From Erigeron canadensis (taxonomy: Eukaryota > Streptophyta > Magnoliopsida > Asterales > Asteraceae), in contig NC_057761.1 in the NCBI RefSeq assembly GCF_010389155.1, positions 5,768,501 through 5,832,500 of the forward strand: a stretch of DNA of 64,000 nucleotides. The letters run 5' to 3'. The notes under the pieces are model-generated. The model saw only the letters and a list, made by a program, of their open reading frames with translations. It was not told the DNA's origin and did not search any database. The position numbers were made by a program, and so were the translations under genes. This document shows positions 9,810-18,789 of this stretch, piece by piece (position 1 is the first letter of the stretch; each line of letters opens with the position of its first letter).

Positions 9810-12800
9810 TGTAACATCCTAAACTTTTCAAGTTTGACTATTTGACTATTCCGTTAGTTGACGTCAATTCATTTAGTTTATGTGCCCTAAATTGGGATTA
9901 TGTGATTAAATGCTTATATGTTTCATATGTGATGATTAAAGTAAATCGAATGAAAGTAATTAAAAGTAATATGAAAATCAAGTGCTTGTTAGGTTGATTA
10001 GTGTCCCGGTTAGTAAGTTAACCTTAAAATGCGATGTTTGAGAAGTTGAGGGACTTAAGGTGATGAAAGGAAAGTGATGGCCAGGGGTTTAAGGGTTAAT
10101 TAGGTTTTCCTAATTTTTTTTATTCAGATCTACGTGTGTGAAACCCTCCAGCCGCCCCCTCTCTCTTCCAAAGCAAATTCCCTCCAAAACCCTACGTTTC
10201 TTGGTGTTTGATTGAAGTTTGATCAAGATCTTTCGTCGTTGTGATTATATAAAGGTAATATAGATGATTTTTCTTTGATTGTTGATGGTATGAGTCAAGC
10301 AAATAGACTAGAATCTGGTCTTAGGGTTTGGGGTTGGTTTAATTACAATCCATTAATTGATTTCGCTTCATTCGGGTGATTAATCGATTGTATAACGATG
10401 GTAAACGATTCAAGGATTATTTGGTGTTTTCAATGAGTAATTTTGGTCTTATTTTAAGTGTTTTTGATGTTCTTAAGACCTGGATATGTGTTAAAGTTGT
10501 TTGGGATGTGTTTGGTTAAGTTTTGGGGTTGTTTTTCACGACTGGTCGTCGTAACTCCCGTTACGGTTGTGTAACTCCCGTTAGCTGGATAATTACGATA
10601 ACACCTCCACTGTAACTCCCGTACAAATATTCGTAACTCTCGTTAGGGACTGATTTTGTTAACATTTCTAAACGACCATAACTTTTGAACCGTAACTCCG
10701 TTTTTGACGAATAAGCTATGAACGGAATCGTGAGAGAGTCTATTTTCTAATGGTAATGCTTTTAAAAGATGATGACGATGTCAAGTTTTTAGAAAGGTTA
10801 ATTTAGTGAGTGAATGTCGAATTCCGTCGAGTTATGTAAGCTCTAAAACATTAATCGAACCTCCGATGCATCAAGCTTTGTCATGGGTCATGTTTGTAAG
10901 TATCTAGACCTGAGTTATGACCATAAGTAAGAGGACATTTGATTAGCTCATTATATCGTTTAATTTTATAGGTAAGCCGGGAATAATTGCAAAGCTCAAT
11001 AACTTATGTTACCATTATTGTGCTCTTAATGTGCTCTTCAACGAGGTAAGATACATGACATTTTCACGCTGGAGGCACAACAAAATGTGGTTTTCTATAA
11101 TTAACCTCTTAATCGGATTATCTTATGTGTTTGGGGTTTTCCGGGTTATGCGGGAGGTTATGTGGGAATGTATACATGTTGAAATGATTTATGTTGATGT
11201 AATGATGTTTAAAGTAGAAGTAAATATGTGCATATGAAGTATGATGCTTATAATTACGTTGTCATGATATGTTTAAGATATGTATTGTTGATATAATGTC
11301 GTTGAGATGCCTTAATGTTGATATGTGATGGCTTATATGTGGGACTTAAGTATGATATGTCTAGTTCACTGGATACACGTGGGAATTGTTATTAGTTATG
11401 CACGTTAGTGGGATTAAATGCAAAGTAGACGTGGGACTAATTAGGTGACGATTGTACCTAATGTTAAAGTAAATGTGAGATGTGGGAAACCGTTCTAGCC
11501 TTAGTGTTAGTGCGTAAAAAGTAAGAAAGATATAAATACGTGGGAAATGCTATAGCTAAATACGTGAGATTGACGTGGGAAGTGTTAAGCTTAACCCGTG
11601 CTAGTTGTAAAGCTAGTGCGTAAGACGTGGGAAACCGTGCTAGTTGTAAAGCTAGTGCTTAAGACGTGGGAAACCGTGCTAGTTGTAAAGCTAGTGCTTA
11701 AGACGTGGGAAACCGTGCTAGTTGTAAAGCTAGTGCGTAAGACGTGGGAAACCGTGCTAGTTGTAATGCTAGTGCGTAAGACGTGGGAAATCGTGCTAGT
11801 TGTATAGCTAGTGCGTAATATGTAAAGATGTAAGACGTGAGAATAAGTTGATTAAGATAAATATATGAATATGTGAGAAAGATGTACATGTAATTTAAGA
11901 TGTGGGGATTACAATGTGACGTGAGATTTAATAAGATGTGTGAGACTTGTGATAAGTATGATGTATCGTTGATAGGCACAATTAGGAGTATATACTCTAC
12001 ATGTGCTAATATGTATACGTGGGATATGTTTATGTGTGTTATGCCAAGATATGAGATGTTGATTAAGTTGTATATATATATATGTTGATATGATATGATG
12101 TGTTGGTATGTGGGAATAAGTTGATTAAGATAACTATAAGAATTATGAGAAGATGTACATGTGATTTACGATGGGGATTACAGTGTGATGTGAGATTTAA
12201 GTAAGATAAGTTGATATGTGTGATATAATCGTTGATAGGCACAATTAGAAGTAAATACTCTACATGTGCTAATATGTATACGTGAGATATGTTTATGTGT
12301 GTTATGCAAAGATATGAGATGCTGATTAAGTTGTAGTATATGATGATATGATATGAAGATACGATGCATTATATGTATATGTTGATACGATATGATGATA
12401 CCTTAGTGTTGCAAGTATATGTTAATATGATACGAAATGTGAAGGGATGTGGGAACAAGTAAAGATGGGATTATCTTACGGTGTTGTGGATGATATGTAA
12501 TGTGATCATGTTTTGATATATAAATACGAAGAAGTTTATGAAAGTAAAATGAAGAACGTATTGTAAAATGCGTGTATCTTACTTAGCTAATTTTATTAGC
12601 TAACACTTGCTTTTATGAAAATGTTGTGTCCTTCAGGATAAGCAGGTTTGAGCTAGGAAAGGATTAGCTCATTGAGATGGGTAGATGCAATAAAGAAGAC
12701 TAGCATAGTTTGTTGAAGGCTTAGACTTCCCCTTTTAACCTTATGTCTTGGCTACTTTCGTTCATGATTTATGAACATGTATTAATGATGACATTTATGT

Positions 12801-12980
12801 TGGTGCCATAACTTGGATTTCATTTATATTGTTTTGATGATGCACGTTAGTAACACCATTTTATATAGGTACCATCCGGTTACGGATGGAGCAGTTTTAA
12901 AGTGATCCTTTTCCGCTACTTTTTAAACGCCATTTGGCAAAGTTTTTGAAATCCAGGTTTTTAAAATGACGGGTGTTACA
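9810..12980 (+). repeat. Solo LTR (3171 bp), TSD GTATA
   Basis: Starts TGTAACATCCTAAAC and ends GACGGGTGTTACA, with GTATA duplicated at 9805-9809 and 12981-12985. Its first 70 bases closely match the start of the solo LTR at 51518. It sits exactly between the polypurine tract and the LTR of the Gypsy element below, so it inserted later. It has CGTAACTCCCGTTA-type repeats near 10547-10650 and an expanded tandem array at 11588-11815. Confidence 0.85.
11588..11815 (+). repeat. Tandem repeat array in the LTR, unit about 39 bp, five to six copies
   Basis: The unit contains GTGCTAGTTGTAAAGCTAGTG followed by CGTAAGACGTGGGAAACC. Copies are nearly identical, so expansion is recent. The related LTR at 51518 has one unit of this type near 53192-53222. 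The 69-codon frame through it is a by-product of the repeat period. Confidence 0.85.
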
Positions 12981-13096
12981 GTATATGCTTAGCATCCATA
13001 TTGTGATAAAAACCCTATCGAAAGGCTTCATTTCTATGTCTAAATAAGTTATTATTCTGGAACTATTGGTACTTAATGAATTGTATGTTTGCGCAA

Positions 13097-13450
13097 TGTT
13101 TGTACACTGAACCGGGGTCCTAGAACGGAGAGGATGAGGGGTTTATGATGATATGTTCGCGATTCCCTTGCGGTAAGGCAAAGCCTTTTGTACGCCAACT
13201 ATGTGTAGTATGTATATTGTGAGTGTAGGGAATGATCTCCATGTTGTAGGTTATGTCCCCTTTTATAGGGTGAAGATGTCGTGTCCTTCAAGTATGGTTT
13301 TTCCCTATTAGAATTTATTACTTGCTTTTGAGGAGATTCGTAGCTATCCTCTGTATTGCATATCTTCTAATGTATATCCTTTCCATAATTATCGGATCTA
13401 GGGTAGTTTGTTGTAGGCTCTGTAGTTAGGCTGGGTGGATAACACCAACA
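13097..13450 (-). repeat. 3' LTR of the nested minus-strand element
   Basis: 354 bp, TGTTT...CAACA on the plus strand. It pairs with the copy at 15553-15916 and is directly followed by the polypurine tract. Confidence 0.7.
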
Positions 13451-14135
13451 AGCCCCCAGTTTATTATAAGGAGTTGCGAAGATCGTTGTATTAAACTCGA
13501 AAAGTTTCTATAGAACTTGCTTGCCAGAGCATCATGTTGCCTATATAACTCCTAAACCTGCTCTCTCAGACCTTGACAACTTCGTATGTTAAGCCTATCA
13601 CGAAGGTTGATCAAGTCTTATTCTTTAAGCCATTACAAGGTTGGATCAGTTGCCGAGATGCAAGCCAACAAAGGTTTCAGAGATTATATTGCAATTCTTC
13701 GAAATGTTGAGAGAATCTCAGGGGCTTTGTTGTAAATGTATCCAAGTTTTGTAGTGAAATAATCGTTTTTCTGAAGTGGAGGGGGCAAAGGTTGTTAATA
13801 TGTGGTAGGTTTGTAATTAGTGGGCGCGTGTATCGAGAATTCAAAACTTAAGCCACCGATCAAATTTAATCCCCAAACTTTATTTCATTTTTATTTCTAA
13901 AGAGATCTGCCCTTTCTCATTCTTCTCTTTAGCTACAACGACGATTCACAAAAATTTTCAATGAGATCTTGCTTCCGTATTTTCGATTGAGGTAATAATC
14001 TTTTCCCTTTAAATCTTAATTTGATCTTTCTTCAAAAATGTCAAAGAGGGTTGTTGTAATACCTTCTCTCTTGTTGATGAGGATGTTTAGATGAGTTGTT
14101 GCTAAGCTTTTTCCGGCCCCCGTCAGTCATTCCGG

Positions 14136-14489
14136 TTGCCAAATCAGAATCAGACAATGATGGATATCCCTGTCAGCTATGTAGGTGTCTATGTTAAGAT
14201 GTTCACCTATGGGAGTGTTAGATACCCATTTCCGAAATTTTTCCTTGATTTTTTGACATACTATGGTTGTCATATATCTATGATGCATCTACTCGGGTGT
14301 GCCCGTATTATGGCTTTTGAAATTATATGTCGAGCCCATGGTTGTAGTCCCACAGTGTCTCTATTTAGAAAGATATGTAATGTGTGCGCTGTTGGCGATT
14401 GGATAACAATAGCAAATAGGCCAAAGGTGGATTTTATTGTGATAGGTGGGGTTGATATCCGTGATTGGAAGGATGAGTTATATATATGA
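14136..14489 (+). CDS. Antisense ORF, 'putative gypsy-type transposase' domain protein (degenerate)
   Basis: The 117-residue frame reads YGSVRYPFPKFFLDFLTYYG then HISMMHLLGCARIMAFEIIC and later GDWITIANR ... DWKDELYI. This resembles the plant domain annotated as 'transposase (putative), gypsy type' (Transposase_28-like). That domain is found in extra ORFs carried by Tat/Retand retroelements and in plant mobile-domain-type proteins. Known family members are longer and this one ends at a stop just after the DWKD motif, so it is truncated. The frame runs opposite to the direction of the retroelement, as reported for antisense ORFs of that lineage. Function is unknown. Confidence is moderate for the family and low for it being expressed. 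Confidence 0.5.
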   Translation: MPNQNQTMMDIPVSYVGVYVKMFTYGSVRYPFPKFFLDFLTYYGCHISMMHLLGCARIMAFEIICRAHGCSPTVSLFRKICNVCAVGDWITIANRPKVDFIVIGGVDIRDWKDELYI

Positions 14490-14784
14490 AAAGTACTCTG
14501 ATTCTAGTGATTATCAATCGTTGGTTAATCCGGAAACCTTATGGTTGGTTCGTAAAAAGGGTGGTTTGCGGATGGTGTTCCCCGTAAGGATTTTGGGGAA
14601 ATACTCAAGGTATTACTTTGGGGGGGGGGGTGATTGTGTATTTGTATCCTAGGGGATTTTATTGAAGGCTAAGATTGTAGATAAATTGCTGAAGATGAGG
14701 AAGAGTTTGATGGTAGGTGTTTTTGTGTGCATTTTATTGTTGCATTTTGTTTTGAAAATTATTAGGTTGACTCTGGTTGTTGTG

Positions 14785-15015
14785 AACCTGGGGTTTGTGT
14801 ACCTAGGGTATGGTGTGAGAACCTGGGGTTTGTGTACCCAGGTTATTTGTGTGAGTACCTAAGTTTGTGTACCCAGGGTATTGGTGTGAGAACCTGGGGT
14901 TTGTGTACCCAGGTTATTTGTGTGAGAACCTGAGGTTTGTGTACCCAGGGTATTGGTGTGAGAACCTGGGGTTTGTGTACCTAAGGTATTGGTGTGAGAA
15001 CCTTGGTGTTCTTGA
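14785..15015 (+). repeat. Tandem repeat, unit about 34-36 bp, six to seven copies
   Basis: The unit is built from GAACCTGGGGTTTGTGTACC followed by CAGGGTATTGGTGTGA, with alternating variants (GGTATTGGTGTGAG, GGTTATTTGTGTGAG). Both strands stay open across it. On the minus strand it gives the 12-residue motif SHTNTLGTQTPG repeated. It lies downstream of the antisense ORF. Confidence 0.8.
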
Positions 15016-15552
15016 CCCTGGGTGTTGTTCTGAAAACCCGGAGCGCTTTGATTTTGTGCGTCGGAGACTTGGATGTTTGGTTGTTGTGGATTAGAACGGG
15101 GTACCATAGCGTTGCTGCCTTATGTGACGTTCTGCACCCTTGATCGAGGATCTACTGGTATCCTTCATTGTTCATTACGTGGTGTATCTATGTCATAATC
15201 GTCGAAGGCTTCATCGAAATTGATTGCTCTTCCTATTATCGCCCCAGACTCCTGAAGGTGGCGTATAGTGTTCAGAATGCTTTCATAGTTTTGGCGTATG
15301 TACGCCAAGTGGAGGTGTTGATGTGGAGGCAATGGTTGTTTCTTCCGATAGGGGTATTGTGGGTGTTCCTCAAGCGGTTCTGTTCAGATCTATACTTGCA
15401 TTGGTCTGGGCAGGGCCAGTTTGTGGTGCGTTGAACCCGGGGCTCCATTTGAATCATCCATATTCTAGGATCGGAGGTTTTGTGGAAAAAAAAACTGTGG
15501 TTTTTGTGGTTGATGGGTTGTGAATAAAATGCGTCCCGTGGATGGTGCCAAT

Positions 15553-15916
15553 TGTTTATACACCGAACCAGGGTCCTAGAACGGAGAGGATGAGGGGTTT
15601 ATGATTGTTTGTTGGCAGATTCCCTTGCGGTCCTAGAACGGAGAGGATGAGGGGTTTATGATTGTATGTATATTGTGAGTGTAGAGAATGATCTCTATGT
15701 TGTAGGTTATGTCCCCTTTTATAGGGTGAAGATGTCGTTTCCTCCAAGTAAGGTTTTTCCCTATTGGAGTAGATTTGTTGCCTGCTTTTGAGGAGATTCG
15801 TAGCTATCCTCTGTATTGCATATCTTCTTATTAGGAGAATGTATATATCCAAAATTATCGGATCCAGGTAGTCTACGTGTAGGCTCCGTAGTGAGGCTGG
15901 GTGGGTAACACCAACA
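15553..15916 (-). repeat. 5' LTR of the nested minus-strand element
   Basis: 364 bp copy of 13097-13450. It differs by an internal duplication of a segment containing TCCTAGAACGGAGAGGATGA (15571 and 15632) and by a deletion next to it, so the two LTRs have diverged substantially. Confidence 0.7.
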
Positions 15917-17323
15917 CGCCGGTTCACATAAGATGCGAGAAAGGGTAAATGACATCAAGTGACTCAAGAAGGAAGCCTATGAAGTTACAAGACACAAGGA
16001 AGTGATTCGAGAGTCAAACAAAGACGCACAAGATGGAACAGCAGCCACCAGCGCCACTGGCAAGTCACGGGAGCCGCTCCCAGACTACCAACGTCGCTGG
16101 TCCATCAAAGCCCTGACCCAGCGCCGCTGGACGGCCCAGTTCAGCAACTGACTTATAGCAACTATTTAAGCCGAACTAACCCTCAAAACCCTAAGAGAGA
16201 GCCGATTCAGCGGCCCCAGCCGCCAACTATCAACCCTAGTTCGTAGTTGCATATTTCAAAAAGGTTTTGGAGCTTCTAACGCCATTCGATCATCATCCGC
16301 CGTCTAGATCTTATCTTTTATTTACTTTCAGTTTGATAAACAATGTCTTTCATCTTTCAGACTTTGTTATTCCTTTAATAATGTCCGGCTAGTAGGTTGA
16401 ATACTTGTTTGTATCAATGTGATCATGTAGACGTTTATTGTTTTACTTTATCTGTTAGAATCTTTTGGAGTGTGTTTTACTGTTTATCGTAGATCCATGT
16501 TTTCCTAGTTCTTCATATTATTATTGGTTTTATATCCGAATATATTAGTTTAATTATGATGGTTGTCTATGATCATACACTAGGACTAATATGCTAGGAC
16601 AGAAAACGACTAGTCCATCAATAACTAGAAGTAAAAAGTGATTCACTTGTAACCGAGAGATCCAGAACCATAATAATTATAATGAATAGAACATGAAACT
16701 TTAAAATGTCAGACGCGATCCTTTGACTTAGAAACGAGCACTGTGGTCACCGGAGAGAATTATTATCTGGTCATGGCTTAAGAGTCGGGTAGCTAAAGAT
16801 GAACTAGTAACACAAACTTTATTTCAATAATGCTTAAACAATGAATCTAACGAGAATTTGTTTATAGGGTAGTATGAGTCTAGCACCAACACTAGTAATT
16901 AGGCAAAGTGAATCTAATGAGAATCTAAGCCGTGATTAAGTTTCCAACAGACTAGCAAATAGGTAGAATAGTATTTGGTCGTACCATGAGATCGAAGATG
17001 CCAAACAAGTATTTTAATTTAATTACTGTTATTAGGTTTTCCATAAATTTACATTGTTTCTTCAGAAACGGCCTGCCCTGGTAATACCGGATATTTACTT
17101 TAAAGTACTAGTTATTTAGGAGTTAGTTACAAACCCCCAAAACAACTAGAATTACACACATAGATTAGGTAGTGCAAGCGTCACTGCGAATGATCCTGTA
17201 GCTTACCACTAGACTATACTACACTGACCAGGTTCTCTGCTCGTGAGTGAGTGTTTTCTACATAGTTACTTGTACAACATATAAATTTAAAAGCGAAAAA
17301 AAAATAACACCATCAACCACCAA

Positions 17324-17563
17324 TTGTTTAAAGAGGAACTTTTTGCAGTTTTGCAAACTCTAAGTGCGAAGAAGCAATGGTGTCGAGAACAAATCAATTA
17401 TATTCAAACCGGGTATTGTACTGATTTTGAGTGTCAATACTTTACTTATTTGCAGGAGAAGATCGACAAGATCCAAGTTTCTCTGGTACAACTTGATTGT
17501 GCAGTTTACAACTTGAACCATTTGATCATAACTGCCAAAGCAGTTTATGATATGAAGAAATAA
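17324..17563 (+). CDS. Unrecognised small coiled-coil ORF, C-terminal part
   Basis: A 79-residue frame ending in a stop at 17561-17563. It reads FAVLQTLSAKKQWCREQINY, then a segment rich in Leu, Ile, Val, Lys and Gln with coiled-coil character, and ends AVYDMKK. I do not recognise the family. It begins about 40 bp after the Gypsy LTR and lies between that LTR and the Myb-like ORF, so it may be the last exon of a plus-strand Harbinger gene whose upstream exons were lost, or chance. No start of its own is convincing. Confidence 0.25.
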   Translation: MFKEELFAVLQTLSAKKQWCREQINYIQTGYCTDFECQYFTYLQEKIDKIQVSLVQLDCAVYNLNHLIITAKAVYDMKK

Positions 17564-17619
17564 GTTTGTAATGTGTTGCAGGAACTATTTATGTTTGTCT
17601 TCTTTTTTTCTTGAACGAC

Positions 17620-17800
17620 AAATTTGGGCTCAGCGGCATGCTTCTTCATATACCCAACTCCATATCCAGAGCATTTTGCTCATACTGGGAAAACCCTAGT
17701 CTCCGTTCCTGGGAGCATTTTGCTCATACCAAGATTTGAACCCAATACTTCACAGCTTGAGGCTCCACCATATACCAATCCATCTATGGATGATTGGTAT
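17620..17800 (+). mobile_element. SINE-like sequence with internal 48-bp duplication
   Basis: GGGCTCAGCGG near 17627 resembles a pol III A box and GATTTGAACCC near 17731 resembles a B box with two changes. The A-to-B distance is about 100 bp. A direct repeat (GAGCATTTTGCTCATAC at about 17669 and 17717) accounts for about 48 bp of that, so the ancestral spacing would be near normal. No clear tail or target duplication was found. Confidence 0.3.
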
Positions 17801-17974
17801 TTATGATTGTCTTTTAATAAGCTTGTAATGTTTTCTACATTATGAATAAATTTATGTTGTTATTAAATTACCAAGTAGACATTACAATACATAAAACACA
17901 CTTAATTAAAATACGAAAACAAACTTAATTAAAATACGAAAACAATCTTAATTAAAATACGAAAACAAAATTAA

Positions 17975-18328
17975 TTAAAAGTAGGCAACCGTGATAAGCT
18001 CTCTGAAACACTGCTCGTATCTGAAGTTCCCCCCATAATTCTCCCGGTACTCCTCATGCACCGTTGCAGAAAGCAACTCATCAGATATTGTCCTCCCCTG
18101 TTCATTCAACCTCGTATAGATTGCCTCAAACTGCTTACATTCATTGTGAATTTTGGTGAAGTGACCTACTAGTTGAGATTTAGTCTGTGGACCTTCAGTC
18201 TTGTTCATGTTGAACCTTTCAGATATGTCGGTCCAAGTGTTTTTGCTTCGGTTAGCCGTTTCACAACTTTGTATCCAACACCTCGACAACAAAAGATTTC
18301 CGGATTCAGTCCACCTTTGTGTCGACAT
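17975..18328 (-). CDS. Myb/SANT-like protein, Harbinger accessory ORF type
   Basis: A 117-residue protein starting MSTQRWTESGNLLLSRCWIQ. It has the tryptophan pattern of a Myb/SANT-like (trihelix) DNA-binding module: RWT at 5-7, CW near 17-18, and TWTDISERFN near 31-41. Then follow KSQLVGHFTKIHNECKQF and a stop after ITVAYF. In plants such short proteins are often annotated as 'glutathione S-transferase T3-like' or Myb-like. They are the DNA-binding partners encoded beside the DDE transposase in PIF/Harbinger elements. It lies about 320 bp inside the right end of the element. Family members are usually 250-400 residues, so this one is truncated or has further exons that I cannot find. The frame itself has no internal stop. 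Confidence 0.55.
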   Translation of the reverse strand: MSTQRWTESGNLLLSRCWIQSCETANRSKNTWTDISERFNMNKTEGPQTKSQLVGHFTKIHNECKQFEAIYTRLNEQGRTISDELLSATVHEEYRENYGGNFRYEQCFRELITVAYF

Positions 18329-18449
18329 TTTGAAATGGAATGGTTTGAAGAATGGTTTATGAAATGGTTTGAGGAATGGTTTATGTTTATATAAAGATTG
18401 AAAATTAAAAAAAAAACATAAAGAAAGAATAAACCAAAAGTATTCGTTA

Positions 18450-18466
18450 CTCTCTCTCTTTCTCTC

Positions 18467-18497
<31 letters not shown>
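18450..18497. repeat. (CT)n microsatellite
   Basis: A nearly pure CTCTCT tract just inside the right end of the Harbinger element. Confidence 0.9.
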
Positions 18498-18789
18498 TAT
18501 ACGCTCCCCTCTCTCTCTTTTCTTGTCAAACCATGTCGATGGGTCGAAGATGAGTGAAGAACAAAGCCATTGACGAGGTGCTCACAACAGAGCCATGGTC
18601 GACGAGCCCATCGAAGCTCGGTCGACATCTCTATTGTGAGAGGCCTTACGTTCTCTGTAAATAATACATAACACATTATCACAAATTAAATATTATAGTT
18701 GTAACGCCTCAAAAGTTAAAAACTTTATTATATATTTATTTAACACTTTCAATGACTATTTCAAAAACAATATGTAAAAATTAAAAATC

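Larger units (their letters stand above)
13097..15916 (-). mobile_element. Small LTR retroelement (Retand/Tat-type, non-autonomous) with antisense ORF
   Basis: Two direct repeats, 13097-13450 and 15553-15916, both run TGTTT...CAACA and share the words ACGGAGAGGATGAGGGGTTT, TTATAGGGTGAAGATGTCG and GAGGAGATTCGTAGCTATCC. Inside the left repeat, AGCCCCCAGTTTATTATAA is a polypurine tract on the minus strand. Inside the right repeat, GTCCCGTGGATGGTGCCAAT reads on the minus strand as a TGGCRCC-type primer site. The element is therefore minus-oriented with its 5' LTR on the right. It has no gag or pol. Its only recognisable gene is on the opposite strand (14136-14489). A clean target duplication is missing (CGCAA against CGCCG). 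This fits non-autonomous derivatives of the Tat lineage that keep the extra antisense ORF. Confidence 0.65.
12986..17281 (+). repeat. LTR of the Tat/Athila-like element, interrupted by a nested element
   Basis: After removal of the solo LTR the polypurine tract is followed by TGCTTAGCATCC, a plausible LTR start. Excluding the nested element at 13097-15916 the LTR is about 1.5 kb. It contains a TATA-like CTATTTAAG near 16162 followed by a leader with AAACCCTAAGAGAGAG, and a late segment (GCGAATGATCCTGTAGCTTACC) typical of the ends of such LTRs. A related copy in inverse orientation lies at 24490-25690, which supports its being a repeat family. The right border near 17281 is approximate. Confidence 0.55.
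3956..18645 (-). mobile_element. PIF/Harbinger DNA transposon, expanded by nested retroelements
   Basis: The left end starts GGCCTCTCACGATAGGC and the right end, read in reverse, starts GGCCTCTCACAATAGAG. Both are flanked by TTA (3953-3955 and 18646-18648), the target duplication of PIF/Harbinger elements. Inside, at the right, is a Myb/SANT-like ORF of the kind that accompanies Harbinger transposases. At the left is a minus-strand coding fragment split by a solo LTR. Removing the insertions leaves an element of only a few kb. The DDE transposase itself is not recognisable, so the copy looks non-autonomous. The inference rests on TIR plus TSD plus the accessory ORF. Confidence 0.7.

Noticed and set aside
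11598..11807. 69-codon frame of repeated VVKLVRKTWETVL
   Set aside because: Produced by the 39-bp tandem repeat, whose period is a multiple of three.
14859..15107. 82-codon minus frame with SHTNTLGTQTPG repeats
   Set aside because: A by-product of the tandem repeat; no start context or conserved neighbours.
17324..17563. Gag N-terminus of the Gypsy element
   Set aside because: No primer site before it and no gag motif; left as unrecognised.
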